NCBI GenBank assembly: GCA_036524675.1
Contig: DATDBU010000116.1
Location: 79,947 to 143,946, forward strand
Source: DATDAW01 sp036524675
GTDB taxonomy: Bacteria; Verrucomicrobiota; Verrucomicrobiia; Chthoniobacterales; DASVRZ01
Length of the DNA: 64,000 bases
Direction of reading: 5' to 3'
Within the stretch, counting starts at the first letter, position 1; each line of letters starts with the position of its first letter. Positions 1-10,256 of this stretch are shown here, piece after piece. A model generated the notes under the pieces. The model was not told where the DNA came from, ran no database searches, and was given only the letters and a program-made list of their open reading frames with translations. Made by a program: the position numbers and the translations under genes.

Positions 1-3000
1 CCCTTCGAGCCCCACCAGTGCGATTTCGATTTCCGCCGCGGGCAACCGGAAGAAATGCGTCAGCGCCTCCGCGGTGATTGGGCCGATGATCTCGATGCGT
101 CCACGGACGAGTTCGCGAATAGCTTCGGTACGTTCCCAAGATCGTCTCTTTGCGGGATCCGGGACGACCAGCGGCGGTTCGACGGTTCGATTTGGATAAA
201 TTGTCTGCACCAAGGAAAGCCGCTCGGCTGCGACCCAAAAGGGCTGGTCATCGAGCAGCCTCCCTACGCGCTTTTCGTCGGTAAGCGCTCGCAGCCACGA
301 TCCGGAACCATCTCCCGTCCGCCGGATTTCCTCATCTGTCATCGCTCCTGCGAGCAGCAGCGCTTCATGAAGTTCGTCCGCGTTCGTTGCGCGCGGCCAT
401 GCTTCCTCGCAAACCTTCTCGATGGCCGCAGCGTCAAGAATTCCGAGCCCCTCATTTGTGGACGATTCGCTAGAGCGGCGCAAATAAACCGCCTGCGTCC
501 GACGTTCCTCGAGTGGCGCGTTATCGAGAAAGGCGTAAGGCTTCGCGTTGAGAATTTCATGCGCGAGCGGCGATGGCTCCGGCAGATCACGGGCGACGCA
601 TCGTATTTCGCCGGACTCAATCTTCTTCAACACTCCAACGAGGCCGTCGATATCCATCGCCTCAGTAAGGCAATCATCGACGGTCTGTCGTACGAGTGGA
701 TGATCGGGAACCTCGCGGTCGCCGGCGATATTTTCGAGGCAGGCGAGTTGATCGGGAAAAACGGCAGCGAGCAGATTCTCGGATTCCATGCGCTGCAATG
801 GTGCAGGAATCTTGCGCCCACCGCGTTGGCGCGGTAGAGCGAGAGCGCGCGAGGCGTTCCAACGCCAGCGGATTGGAAACATCGGTGCATCGAGCAAGGC
901 CTGGATGAGAATGTCACGCACCGTTTGGGTGCTCAAAAAGCGAAAAACATCTTCGAGCGGAAACGAATGCTGGGTGCCCAGCGAAAGCACAATGGCGTCA
1001 TCGGTCGCCGCCGCCTGCAATTCGAAATTGAACGACCGGCAGAACCGTTTCCGCAACGCCAATCCCCAAGCGCGATTCACCCGACTCCCGAATGGCGCAT
1101 GCAAAACAAGCTGCATCCCCCCTGATTCATCAAAGAAGCGCTCCATGACGAGAGTCCGCTGGGACGGAATCACTCCGAGCGACCGGTAGATCGCGCCAAA
1201 ATAGTCCACGAGCTGCCGCATCCCTGAATCCGAGAGACCCGGCTCGCTCTGAAGCCACTCATCGAACGTTCCTGCCTCGATCCGCGTTTCCACTTCCTCC
1301 CGAAACCTGGACACCGCCCGGGATAACTCTCTCGTGCGCCCCGGTGCTTCGCCGAGCCAGAACGGGATCCCCGGGGGCTGCCCATGAGCATCCTCAACGC
1401 GCACGACCCCGGAATTAATTCCCAGGATGCGCCAAGACGCGTTGCCAAGTTGGAAAACCTCGCCGGCCATACTCTCGACTGCAAAGTCTTCATTCACCGT
1501 GCCGATGAATGTGCCGCCCGGCTCGAGCACCACGCGATAGTCCGCATTGTCCGCGATTGCACCGCCAGACGTCAGAGCAACCAAACCCGCTCCGCGCCGA
1601 GCCCGCAGGCGGCGATTCACAGCATCGTAGTGGATCAACGCACCACGGCGCCCCCGTTTTGTGCTGAATCCTTCCGCCAGCATGCGCAGAACTTCATCAA
1701 ATTCCTCCCGTGTCAGGTCGCGATACGGCCAGGCCGACCGCATTAGGTCGAACAACTTGCCTTCCTCCCATGACTCGGAGGCCGCGCAGGCAACCATCTG
1801 CTGCGCGAGCAAGTCGAGCGGTTTTTGAGGGATTTGCAGCACATCGAGTTCGCCGGAGCGAATGCTGCCGAGCATGGCGATGCATTCGACTAGTTCATCC
1901 CGGCTGAGCGGAAAAATCCTGCCCTTGGGCAAACCACCGCGTTTGTGTTCCGCGCGACCAACGCGTTGCAGGAACGTCGAGATCGAATGTGTCGGGCCGA
2001 TCTGACAAACGAGATCCACCGAACCAATGTCGATACCGAGTTCCAGTGAAGCCGTGGCGACGAGGGCTTTCAGCTCGCCGCGTTTGAGCCGACTCTCGGC
2101 TTCAAGCCGCAGTTTTGCCGAAAGGCTTCCGTGATGAGATGTAACTTTATCGTTTCCTAAACGCTCCGCGAGATGATGCGTCACGCGTTCGGCAAGCCGG
2201 CGTGTGTTGACAAAAACGAGCGTCGTCCGGTGTGCTTCGATGAGATCCGAAAGCCGCCCATAGACTTCGGTCCAGACTTCGTTCGACATCACGGCCTCCA
2301 GGGGCGAGCCGGGTAATTCGATGGCGAGGTCGAGTTTTCGTGTGTAGCCGCAGTCGATGATGTCGCAATTCGCCCGGCCCGCTTCATTCACATTCCGCGT
2401 CCCAACGAGAAAACGCGCCACTTCCTCAATCGGTTTTTGGGTAGCAGAAAGGCCAATGCGCTGAAGCGGAGCATTCACGAGCGCCTCCAACCGCTCCATG
2501 CTCAGCGCGAGATGCGATCCGCGCCGGTTGCCAACGACTGCGTGAATTTCATCCACAATCAGCGTCCGAACGGGCGCCAAAAGTTTGCGACCGGAGACCG
2601 ATGTGAGCAGCAGATAGAACGACTCCGGCGTGGTCACCAAAATATGCGGCGGCTTGCGCGCGATAGCCTGCCGCTTCGCTGCTGGCGTATCGCCTGTACG
2701 CACTTCCGCACGCACCTCGACGTCATGTCCGCCAGCCTCGCGCAACGCTACGCGGATCCCGGCCAACGGTTCGTCGAGGTTTTTGTGGATGTCGTTGCTT
2801 AGCGCCTTGAGGGGCGAGACGTAAACGACCCGAGTCTCATTCGTGAGCGTCCCACTGAGTCCTTCACGAAACAACGCGTCCAGCGAAGCCAGAAATGCCG
2901 CCAGCGTCTTGCCTGACCCAGTCGGTGCGGCGATGAGCGTGTTTGCGCCGGATTGAATCGCCGGCCAGCCCCGTCGCTGCGGCTCGGTCGGACTCCCAAA

Positions 3001-3051
3001 TGTCCGCTCGAGCCATCGCGCCACTGCCGCATGGAATTGGAACGCTTGCAT
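1..3051 (-). CDS. lhr: Lhr-type DEAD/DEAH ATP-dependent helicase, partial (C-terminus beyond the left edge)
   Basis: The reverse strand is open from an ATG at 3051 to the window edge, 1017 codons without a stop, so the end of the gene lies outside. The translation begins MQAFQFHAAVARWLERTFG and continues with PTEPQRRGWPAI (Q-motif region), APTGSGKT (Walker A, about residue 48), YVSPLKAL (motif Ia), VDEIH (DEIH box), SATQ (motif III) and, in the second RecA domain, GIDIGSVDLVCQIG followed by QRVGRAEH (motif VI). About 500 further residues of the Lhr-specific winged-helix and beta-barrel region follow. The family consists of large superfamily 2 helicases, 3'-5' on ssDNA and acting in DNA repair; the role here is inferred from the family. 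It follows the MFS gene by 66 bases on the same strand. Confidence 0.93.
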   Translation of the reverse strand, partial: MQAFQFHAAVARWLERTFGSPTEPQRRGWPAIQSGANTLIAAPTGSGKTLAAFLASLDALFREGLSGTLTNETRVVYVSPLKALSNDIHKNLDEPLAGIRVALREAGGHDVEVRAEVRTGDTPAAKRQAIARKPPHILVTTPESFYLLLTSVSGRKLLAPVRTLIVDEIHAVVGNRRGSHLALSMERLEALVNAPLQRIGLSATQKPIEEVARFLVGTRNVNEAGRANCDIIDCGYTRKLDLAIELPGSPLEAVMSNEVWTEVYGRLSDLIEAHRTTLVFVNTRRLAERVTHHLAERLGNDKVTSHHGSLSAKLRLEAESRLKRGELKALVATASLELGIDIGSVDLVCQIGPTHSISTFLQRVGRAEHKRGGLPKGRIFPLSRDELVECIAMLGSIRSGELDVLQIPQKPLDLLAQQMVACAASESWEEGKLFDLMRSAWPYRDLTREEFDEVLRMLAEGFSTKRGRRGALIHYDAVNRRLRARRGAGLVALTSGGAIADNADYRVVLEPGGTFIGTVNEDFAVESMAGEVFQLGNASWRILGINSGVVRVEDAHGQPPGIPFWLGEAPGRTRELSRAVSRFREEVETRIEAGTFDEWLQSEPGLSDSGMRQLVDYFGAIYRSLGVIPSQRTLVMERFFDESGGMQLVLHAPFGSRVNRAWGLALRKRFCRSFNFELQAAATDDAIVLSLGTQHSFPLEDVFRFLSTQTVRDILIQALLDAPMFPIRWRWNASRALALPRQRGGRKIPAPLQRMESENLLAAVFPDQLACLENIAGDREVPDHPLVRQTVDDCLTEAMDIDGLVGVLKKIESGEIRCVARDLPEPSPLAHEILNAKPYAFLDNAPLEERRTQAVYLRRSSESSTNEGLGILDAAAIEKVCEEAWPRATNADELHEALLLAGAMTDEEIRRTGDGSGSWLRALTDEKRVGRLLDDQPFWVAAERLSLVQTIYPNRTVEPPLVVPDPAKRRSWERTEAIRELVRGRIEIIGPITAEALTHFFRLPAAEIEIALVGLEG

Positions 3052-3117
3052 CGCCCCGGGAGTATGCCATCAACTCCCGCTCCCGCCCAACGGGAACCCG
3101 GGCACGTGTTGTCTTCT

Positions 3118-4593
3118 TTACGCGCCCAACGCTGTCGAGGGGCGTGCCGATTCCGTTTTTTCCTCCGGGTCGGCGGGCCGGTTGCTGATGTTATTTCCGT
3201 CTCCCGATTTGAGCGTCCCAAAAGTCGACGACGACAGGATGGTGATAATTCCCAAAGTGAGGAAGGCGTGGTGCAGGGCGCTGATGAATACCGGACCATG
3301 CACCTGCGGCGATCCGCCCAAGAAAAACGCAGCTACCACCGCGGCGAAGGCAACACCGAAGCTGATCGAAAACTGCTGCGCAGTACTTCCAATGCTGCTG
3401 GCTTTACTGGCGTCCGCCGAATCGATGTCAGCGTAAACGAGCGTGTTCATGCTGGTAAACTGGAGCGCGGAGGCAAATCCCTGGCACAAGCTCAGCACGA
3501 TAATCATAACCAGCGGCGTGCCCGGCCGGACAAGGCCGAAAACCATGATAAACAAGCCGATCACTACGGTGTTGACGACCAGGACATTTCGATGGCCAAA
3601 CCGTGCGAGAATCGGGCGAGTCATTAGTTTCATCCCGATCGCTGCGAGCGCCTGTGGAATCGTCAGCAAGCCTGCCTGCCACGGTTCGTACCCCAGACCG
3701 ATCTGATACAACAGTGGCAGCATAAATGGCATCCCAGAGATGCCCAGGCGCGTCACGCAACCGCCGACGACCGACACACGAAACGTCCTGATTTTGAACA
3801 ATCCCAGGTGCAAAAGAGGCGCCGAAACACGGTTTGCATGCCATCCGTAGGCCCCAAGCAGAAGCAGCGAAATCACAAACAACCCAGCCATTTGCGCCCA
3901 AGGCAGGCTGTGTTCACCAAAAATCTCCAGCACATACGAGAGCAGCGCAATGCCTGAACCGAAAAGCAAAAAACCCCTCTTATCGAGCGGGGGCGAATTT
4001 GCATCCCGAAAATTCGGCATGAACCGGTGCGCAAAAAACCACCCAAGAAGCCCGACCGGCAAGTTTAGGAAAAAGATCATTCTCCATGGCATCCAATGCA
4101 CGATCATGCCCCCTGTGAACGGTCCCAGAAGCGGCGCAATCAACGCAGGGATGACGACGAAATTCATCGCCCGAATTAGCTCCGACTTCGGAAAAATCCG
4201 CACGAGAGCCACGCGACCCACCGGCATCATCATCGCGCCGCCCACGCCTTGAATGATTCTCGAAACGACCAGCATCGGCACATTCACGGCAAGGCCACAC
4301 AGAAGCGAGCCGATGGAGAATAGCGCGATCGCAGCTTGAAACACCCGTCGCGTCCCGAACCGGTCCGCCACCCAACCACTCACCGGGATGAAAACTGCGA
4401 GACTGAGCATGTAACTCGTGAGCACCGCCTTCAGGCTCAAGGACGGAACGTTCAAGCTCGCCGCCATGGTCGGGACCGCCGTGTTGATGATCGTGGCGTC
4501 CAGATTTTCCATGAACAAAGCCACACCAACTACCCACGGCAGCACTCTCTTATCCGGCTTGATCGCCTGCGCCGCGTTTGGCGGACCGCTCAT
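3118..4593 (-). CDS. DHA2-type MFS drug:H+ antiporter (MdtD/EmrB-like)
   Basis: A 491-residue hydrophobic protein with many membrane segments. The N-terminal part has the DHA2 signature MENLDATIINTAVPTMA, the loop 2-3 motif A region (GWVADRFGTRRVF) and the helix 5 antiporter motif region (LGPFTGGMIVHW). The family exports lipophilic cations and other toxic compounds in exchange for protons across the inner membrane; substrate cannot be read from sequence. It lies between parA (66 bases upstream) and the lhr helicase (66 bases downstream), all on the minus strand, so co-transcription is possible, but no functional link is evident. Confidence 0.88.
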   Translation of the reverse strand: MSGPPNAAQAIKPDKRVLPWVVGVALFMENLDATIINTAVPTMAASLNVPSLSLKAVLTSYMLSLAVFIPVSGWVADRFGTRRVFQAAIALFSIGSLLCGLAVNVPMLVVSRIIQGVGGAMMMPVGRVALVRIFPKSELIRAMNFVVIPALIAPLLGPFTGGMIVHWMPWRMIFFLNLPVGLLGWFFAHRFMPNFRDANSPPLDKRGFLLFGSGIALLSYVLEIFGEHSLPWAQMAGLFVISLLLLGAYGWHANRVSAPLLHLGLFKIRTFRVSVVGGCVTRLGISGMPFMLPLLYQIGLGYEPWQAGLLTIPQALAAIGMKLMTRPILARFGHRNVLVVNTVVIGLFIMVFGLVRPGTPLVMIIVLSLCQGFASALQFTSMNTLVYADIDSADASKASSIGSTAQQFSISFGVAFAAVVAAFFLGGSPQVHGPVFISALHHAFLTLGIITILSSSTFGTLKSGDGNNISNRPADPEEKTESARPSTALGA

Positions 4594-4659
4594 CGGACAG
4601 CGTCACCATCATCGCAAATCTTTGAAAGCGAATCGGTTAGGTTCCAAAATTCAATCATG

Positions 4660-5424
4660 TCAGCTTTGTGGACCGCTCAGAAACTCTTTGGCTAGCGCTG
4701 TATAAGCCATGGCCCCAACTCCCAACGGATCGTACTCCAGAATCGGTTTTCCGAAACTCGGAGCTTCGCCCAAGCGCACGGTCCTCGGGATCATCGTGGA
4801 GTAAACACGCCCCTGAAAATGTTGCCGAACCTCGGCTGCGACCTGCTGGCTGAGGTTCGTTCGGCCGTCGTACATCGTCATCACGATTCCTTCGATGACC
4901 AGCGTCGCATTGATCGCCTGGATTCGGTCCACAACCTGGACAATCCGCGACAATCCTTCCAAAGCGAAATATTCGCACTGCAGAGGGATCAACAGTGAAT
5001 CCGCAGCCGCTAGCGCGTTCGTCATTAAAATTCCAAGCGACGGAGGGCAGTCCAAAAAAACCAGATCGTAAGACGACTCATTGCGCAGGGGTTGTAATGC
5101 CTGTCGCAACCGGGTCAAATGATCGTCCAAGCGCGCAACCTCAATTTCAGCGCCGGCGAGGTCGATGTCCGCGGGAATCAACGAAAGATTCTCAAATCGG
5201 GTCGGCATCATGTGCCCGGAGATCTGCGATTCGCCAATGAGGGGACCGTAAACGCTTTGCCCATCAACAGCCTCGACGCCGAGTGCGCTCGTGGCATTTC
5301 CTTGCGGATCAAGATCCACGAGCAGCACACGCTGTCCCAACGCAGCCAGGCAGACAGATAAATTCACGGAGGTCGTCGTTTTCCCGACTCCGCCCTTTTG
5401 GTTGGCAACAGCAACAATCTTCAT
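4660..5424 (-). CDS. parA: ParA/Soj chromosome-partitioning ATPase
   Basis: A 254-residue protein starting MKIVAVANQKGGVGKTTT, the deviant Walker A of ParA/MinD ATPases with the signature lysine (KGGVGKTT), followed by LLVDLDPQGNATSALG (Walker A' region) and LVFLDCPPSLG (Walker B). Length is normal for Soj-type ParA (about 250-260). These ATPases drive segregation of parS/ParB complexes on the nucleoid. The usual downstream partner parB is absent; the next gene is an MFS transporter. There are 86 bases between the cyclase stop and this start. Confidence 0.93.
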   Translation of the reverse strand: MKIVAVANQKGGVGKTTTSVNLSVCLAALGQRVLLVDLDPQGNATSALGVEAVDGQSVYGPLIGESQISGHMMPTRFENLSLIPADIDLAGAEIEVARLDDHLTRLRQALQPLRNESSYDLVFLDCPPSLGILMTNALAAADSLLIPLQCEYFALEGLSRIVQVVDRIQAINATLVIEGIVMTMYDGRTNLSQQVAAEVRQHFQGRVYSTMIPRTVRLGEAPSFGKPILEYDPLGVGAMAYTALAKEFLSGPQS

Positions 5425-5510
5425 CCCGAGAGTTCATAGCGGGCCCCAGGAAGACGGACAAATCATAATCTTGCCTAACGGGGAGAACCGAAACGCTAAT
5501 TTCCGGAAGA

Positions 5511-7658
5511 CTATCCGTCGATGTTCCATGTGCCGTCCCATTCGTCGGGTGGCACAAGATGCTCGTGTGCCTCGCAACGTTGCAGCATCACTTTCGAAAC
5601 GGTGACATCGCCGGACGCAAGCAAATCCCGGTAAATCGCCGCGGCTGCCGAGAATTCGCGGCGCACATACAATTCGTGCGCTTCGGCAGTCCGTTCGCAG
5701 CGTTCCTCGATCTCGGGCGACACGTCTCCCCGCAGTCCCGCCAATTCATAAATCAGTTCCCCGGCCGAAAGCCCTTTCGGGCTCACCCGTTCCACGGGGC
5801 GCACAACGACAAAACCCGCGACTTTGGCAAAGAGCTGGCCGCTCACAAGAATGCGCGTGCCATAGATTTTGTTCAGACTCTGGAGCCGGCTCGTCATATT
5901 TACCGCGTCACCGATGATCGTGTAGTTCATCCGCTCATTGCTTCCGATGTTCCCAACGACCACGTCTCCTGTGTGCAGCCCGAACCGGGTGTGAAAAAGC
6001 GGTGTTCCCCGCGCTGCCCACTCTACTTGCAGTCGTGTAAGCGCCCGCAAATTTGCAAGCGCAGCCCGGCAGGCATCCAGGGCATGCTCAGGATTTGGCC
6101 TCGGGGCGTTCCAGAACGCCATCACCGCGTCGCCCATGAATTTGTCCAACGTTCCGCCATGACGCGCGATCCCGGCGCTCATTGCTCCCAGGTATTCTCC
6201 GAGGTGATCGACGAGCACATCCGGCGCCAGCTTCTCGGCCGTCGGTGTAAAGTCCTCAATATCAGAAAAATAGATACTCACCTCCGAAAGCCGGCCGCCC
6301 AGCTCCGCCTCGCGGCCGCTGGAGACGAGGTCACGCACCAAATCCGACGGAACGTATTTGCTGAACGAACGCAGATTCGTCTTCATTTCCGTCATGGCCC
6401 GCGAAAGATGATCAAACTCTCGGATCATCGTTTTCGGCATTGGCTTTGAATCGAGCTCCAGGCGGCCGATACGCTGTGCCTCTTGTTGGAGCAGTCGCAT
6501 ACGGCCGCCCACGAGTCGCGCAACCCGAATCGCGACAAAACCCATCGCCGTGCTTGCAAAAACAAGCAACGCGATGCCCCATTTCCGGTTCGCTAGTAGT
6601 TCGCCGGCAATCTCGTCCTTGGGAAGAACGGTCGCGACAACCCAGCGCGGCAGGCCGGGATCACGCAATGTTTCCAATGCGCACAGATAGGATTTTCCCC
6701 CTTCCTCAAAATCGATATTGACGCCCGATGCGATTCCACCTTCGTCGCGTCGCGATCCCGCCGTGTGCTTTTTCGCTGCCAAAACGGTCGGCTGCGCGCG
6801 GAAAACTTGCATCAATCTCGCAGTTACTGGGTCGTCTAATTTCAAAGGTTTTCCGGCCTCCTGGCCTTTCGCCGCATCGATGACCACATTCATGTCCGGG
6901 TGGGCGATGAGCTTCATCTCCCCATCGGCGCGCACTTCGAAAACCACGGAGTAACCGGTAAATTCGTCGTCGAGTCGCTTCAAAAACTGACACAGGGTGC
7001 GTGTATCAAAGTCAACATTCCAGACGCCGAGCAGCTGGTTTGCCGGATTGAAAATCGGAGTTGCATAGGTAATTCCCGGCAAATCGCTAAATTCGTACGT
7101 TTCTGTCCACACGCTTTTCCCCGCCTTAACCGCCGTTTCGTAAAAGGAACTTCTTCTCGGGTCAAAAGAGTTCCATTCCGAAACCGACGTACCCACGACA
7201 CTTTGGCCTTCCAGTTCAAAATCGTGGATAACGCGTTTTCCATCCGGTGCATTTACATAGGCGCGCACACGAAGGCTCCCGTCAGCGGCACGCTGAACCT
7301 GGCAATACTCACCTGTTTGTTGCAACGCCAGGCCGACGTTGGAAAGCGACCCCTGCACCTGAAAGGATCTTACAAGGAAAGGAAACAACGCCCTGAAATC
7401 CTCTGCCGACAGCGCGCCCTTGGTGGTGACCAAACGGGAGTTCAGGTCATTTTGGTCGATCGCTGACCGCATCAAAGTTTCTATCCGGTCTTCGATGTTT
7501 TGGGATAGACGTGCAACGATCTGATTGCCCAATTTTTCAATCGTCCGTTTTTGGAAAAAGAACGAAATTGTGACGATGCCTCCGATTGAGACGACGACGA
7601 GACTCAACGTGATTGCGGTGAGGAGCGATCGAAAAGAAAATAGGCGTTCGGAAGGCAT
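5511..7658 (-). CDS. Membrane-bound class III adenylate cyclase with extracellular Cache-like sensor and HAMP
   Basis: I choose the ATG at 7658 (MPSERLFSFRSLLTAI), giving 715 residues; an upstream in-frame start would overlap rnd by 95 bases and has no membrane anchor logic. A first membrane helix (about residues 10-35) is followed by a periplasmic sensor resembling double-Cache domains, a second helix near residue 370 (WGIALLVFASTAMGFVAIRV), a HAMP-like linker, and a class III cyclase domain. Visible catalytic elements are FSDIEDFT (metal Asp), LDKFMGDAVMAFW (substrate Lys and second metal Asp) and IIGDAVNMTSRLQ (substrate Asp, transition-state Asn and Arg). The Lys/Asp substrate pair points to ATP, hence cAMP. 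The ligand is unknown. Confidence 0.87.
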   Translation of the reverse strand: MPSERLFSFRSLLTAITLSLVVVSIGGIVTISFFFQKRTIEKLGNQIVARLSQNIEDRIETLMRSAIDQNDLNSRLVTTKGALSAEDFRALFPFLVRSFQVQGSLSNVGLALQQTGEYCQVQRAADGSLRVRAYVNAPDGKRVIHDFELEGQSVVGTSVSEWNSFDPRRSSFYETAVKAGKSVWTETYEFSDLPGITYATPIFNPANQLLGVWNVDFDTRTLCQFLKRLDDEFTGYSVVFEVRADGEMKLIAHPDMNVVIDAAKGQEAGKPLKLDDPVTARLMQVFRAQPTVLAAKKHTAGSRRDEGGIASGVNIDFEEGGKSYLCALETLRDPGLPRWVVATVLPKDEIAGELLANRKWGIALLVFASTAMGFVAIRVARLVGGRMRLLQQEAQRIGRLELDSKPMPKTMIREFDHLSRAMTEMKTNLRSFSKYVPSDLVRDLVSSGREAELGGRLSEVSIYFSDIEDFTPTAEKLAPDVLVDHLGEYLGAMSAGIARHGGTLDKFMGDAVMAFWNAPRPNPEHALDACRAALANLRALTRLQVEWAARGTPLFHTRFGLHTGDVVVGNIGSNERMNYTIIGDAVNMTSRLQSLNKIYGTRILVSGQLFAKVAGFVVVRPVERVSPKGLSAGELIYELAGLRGDVSPEIEERCERTAEAHELYVRREFSAAAAIYRDLLASGDVTVSKVMLQRCEAHEHLVPPDEWDGTWNIDG

Positions 7659-7755
7659 CAGATCGCCAAACGTAGCCGCACACTGCCGCCCGACAAGCTC
7701 TGTAGGGCTGCCTCTGCCTGGGACGAGCTGGGTCCAGCCCTTTAGAGAATCGTCA

Positions 7756-8853
7756 CTACAACTCGAGCAATTGCAACTGCCACGGCAGCAATACGTTATC
7801 AGGCGATTGGAGAGAAAGAGCGATGGATTCAAGCGCCTGGCGCGGAGCAATCAGCGACGCGTCGAGTCTAATCTCGGCGGCCACTCTGTCTCGAATGGCC
7901 TTCAAACGGTCAAACTCCGCTTCCTGCTCAGGTGTCCAGCGACGTCGCGGAGAAAATATACGTTGTGGCCACTCTGACTGAGGTTGCGCAAGAGCGACCT
8001 GAACCGCCTCCTCGAAACGCTGGCGCCGCGGACCGCGAAGCTCCGTCAATTGCACGGAGTGACCCGCATCGATTGCGATAGCCGCCTGGATCATCTTGTC
8101 GTTGTTAAGGATATGAAAAACCGGCCGATCCCGCTTCTCGGCTTCAAGTTCACGCCATTTCCAGAGTTCGCGAAGGATCGCGGCACATCTTCCGCGCAGA
8201 TTGCCACTGCCGGAGATGCGCCAGAGTTCATCGGGCTTCTTGACACGATCTTTGGCAGCTTGTTTCCACGCTTGTTCGCAGCTTTGACGAAACCATTCTT
8301 CGCGGCCCAGTTCCTGTAGTCGCGCGCCCAGGATATCGCGAAGCGGCAGCAAATAGTGCGTGTCGTTCCGTGCGTACTCGATCATGGCGTTGGGCAACGG
8401 CCGCTGGTTCCAGTTCGCTTTTTGCGATCCTTTGGCCAGCTCCACACCCAGGAAACGCTGGACGAGTGCCGCATAACCAACTTCCGTCTCGCCACTGAGG
8501 CGGGCAGCGATCAGTGTATCGAAGACGCCGCTCACCAGAATGCCGGCTCGGCGGAGCATCCGCAGGTCAAAATCGGCACCCTGGAGGACGATCTCCTTGT
8601 CCGATAAAGCCTCAGCAAGCGGTTCCAGCGAAATATCCGCAAGCGGATCGATAATTTCGTCTGTTCCAGGGATGCTTACCTGGATGAGACAGAGTTTTTC
8701 GCGATAAGAGTGAAGGCTGTCCGCTTCGGTGTCAACAGCGATGACAGACGCCGCCGAGACCTTAGCGGAAAACTCAGTCAGCGCAGAAGTGTTGTCGATG
8801 ACCGACTCAACGGTTCTGGAGGGGGTAAGTTCCGCCGCGCCTGACTTGTTCAC
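7756..8853 (-). CDS. rnd: Ribonuclease D (DEDDy 3'-5' exonuclease with HRDC domain)
   Basis: A 365-residue protein with the three DEDDy exonuclease motifs: VIAVDTEADSLHSY (Exo I, Asp and Glu), VLQGADFDLRMLRRAG (Exo II) and EYARNDTHYLLPL (Exo III with Tyr and Asp). A C-terminal helical region around residues 210-290 fits the HRDC domain. RNase D trims the 3' ends of tRNA precursors and other stable RNAs. The start overlaps the rho stop by four bases (8850-8853), an ATGA-type coupling, so translation of rnd probably follows rho. Confidence 0.92.
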   Translation of the reverse strand: MNKSGAAELTPSRTVESVIDNTSALTEFSAKVSAASVIAVDTEADSLHSYREKLCLIQVSIPGTDEIIDPLADISLEPLAEALSDKEIVLQGADFDLRMLRRAGILVSGVFDTLIAARLSGETEVGYAALVQRFLGVELAKGSQKANWNQRPLPNAMIEYARNDTHYLLPLRDILGARLQELGREEWFRQSCEQAWKQAAKDRVKKPDELWRISGSGNLRGRCAAILRELWKWRELEAEKRDRPVFHILNNDKMIQAAIAIDAGHSVQLTELRGPRRQRFEEAVQVALAQPQSEWPQRIFSPRRRWTPEQEAEFDRLKAIRDRVAAEIRLDASLIAPRQALESIALSLQSPDNVLLPWQLQLLEL

Positions 8854-10256
8854 CGGAACATGAGCAGTTCTGCGTTGGATTTTGTCGCTTTGACGTTTGT
8901 CACAAGCAATTCCATCGCTTCAACTGGCGGCAGCGCGGCCAGTTTTTTACGCAACACGCCAACGCGTTGAAATTCATCCGGGTGATAGAGCAATTCATCA
9001 CGTCGGGTACCGGACTTCAGGATGTGGATTGCTGGAAAGATCCGTTTTTCGACAAGCGCACGATCGAGATGGAGCTCCATGTTGCCGGTGCCCTTGAATT
9101 CTTCAAAAATCACGTCGTCCATTCGGCTGCCCGTCTCGACAAGGGCCGTTGCCAGGATGGTGAGGCTGCCGCCTTCCTCGACATTACGGGCGGCACCGAA
9201 GAAGCGCTTGGGCTTCAGCAGAGCCGATGCCTCGATACCGCCGGACATCGTGCGGCCTTTGGTGGGTTGAAGGTTGTTGTAGCCGCGGGCGAGACGTGTG
9301 ATCGAATCGAGCAGAATAACGACGTGCTGGCCGAGCTCGACAAGGCGCTTGGCTCGTTCGATAACAAGATCGGCGACTTGCGTGTGCCGTTGTGCGTTCT
9401 CATCGAAAGTGGAGCTATAGATCTCGGCATCGACCGAGAGCTTGAAGTCCGTGACCTCTTCAGGGCGCTCATCCACCAGGAGGAGAATGAGGTGAATTTC
9501 CGGGGACGTCACCCGTATGGACCTCGCAATCTCTTTGAGCATGATCGTTTTACCCGCACGCGGCGGAGCAACGATGAGTCCTCGTTGACCGCGGCCAAGC
9601 GGCGAAACGAGATCGATGATACGGGACGTAGCCGAGTTGGTAACGGTATTTTCGAGAATGATCCGTTTGTCCGGGAAAAGCGGCGTAAGATTGTCGAAAT
9701 GCTTAGTTTCACGCCATTTCTCGGCAGGAACGCCTTCGATGGTCTCGATAAAATCGAGCGCCATGAATTTTTCCTTGTCCCGCGGCGGCCGGATAGTGCC
9801 TGAAACCCTGTTACCCGTGCGGAGGAAGAAGCGTTTGAGCATCTGCGGCGCGATATAAACGTCGTCCGGCAACGGCTGGAAACTGTATTTGGGCCAACGA
9901 AGAAATCCATAGGTCTCTCCGGTGGGCTCGATCATCCCTTCGACCCGAATTTTGACGCCCTGCGACAGCAGATAACGCACAATATCGAGAACGATATGAT
10001 GACGGGAACGCTCCTGTGTGAGGCGAAGGCGAGCCGTTCGCGCGAGCTCAAGCAGCTGAATGAACGTGGCGTTGTGGAGATCGTCGAGGTGGATGTCGCC
10101 CTCGATCTTGTGTTCGCCCAGCTTCAAATCGGGTTTGGGCGGCGGTTCAGAAGTCATTACCGCAGGCGCAGGCATTTCCGCAGTGGCGGTAGTCGTCGCT
10201 TCGGCAGAGTTCTCAGAAATCGATTGCCCGGAATTTGGGCCGTTGTCTTCAAGCAT
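8850..10256 (-). CDS. rho: Transcription termination factor Rho
   Basis: A 468-residue protein with an acidic low-complexity N-terminal extension (about 50 residues rich in Ala, Thr, Glu, Pro), then the Rho N-terminal helical domain, an S1/CSD-like RNA-binding domain (EGMIEPTGETYGFLRWP around residue 107) and the RecA-type ATPase: LVSPLGRGQRGLIVAPPRAGKT (P-loop region), LLVDERPEEVTD, ILLDSITRLARGYN (Walker B region) and the R-loop TKGRTMSGGIEASAL. Rho ends transcription of untranslated RNA. It overlaps coaE by 8 bases upstream and rnd by 4 bases downstream. Confidence 0.97.
   Translation of the reverse strand: MLEDNGPNSGQSISENSAEATTTATAEMPAPAVMTSEPPPKPDLKLGEHKIEGDIHLDDLHNATFIQLLELARTARLRLTQERSRHHIVLDIVRYLLSQGVKIRVEGMIEPTGETYGFLRWPKYSFQPLPDDVYIAPQMLKRFFLRTGNRVSGTIRPPRDKEKFMALDFIETIEGVPAEKWRETKHFDNLTPLFPDKRIILENTVTNSATSRIIDLVSPLGRGQRGLIVAPPRAGKTIMLKEIARSIRVTSPEIHLILLLVDERPEEVTDFKLSVDAEIYSSTFDENAQRHTQVADLVIERAKRLVELGQHVVILLDSITRLARGYNNLQPTKGRTMSGGIEASALLKPKRFFGAARNVEEGGSLTILATALVETGSRMDDVIFEEFKGTGNMELHLDRALVEKRIFPAIHILKSGTRRDELLYHPDEFQRVGVLRKKLAALPPVEAMELLVTNVKATKSNAELLMFR

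Noticed and set aside
5559..6449. 296-codon plus-strand frame in the cyclase gene
   Set aside because: Shadow of the cyclase catalytic domain; no protein family.
8967..9803. Long plus-strand frame antisense to rho (278 codons)
   Set aside because: It mirrors the conserved rho coding sequence; codon pattern follows rho and no family is seen in the antisense protein.
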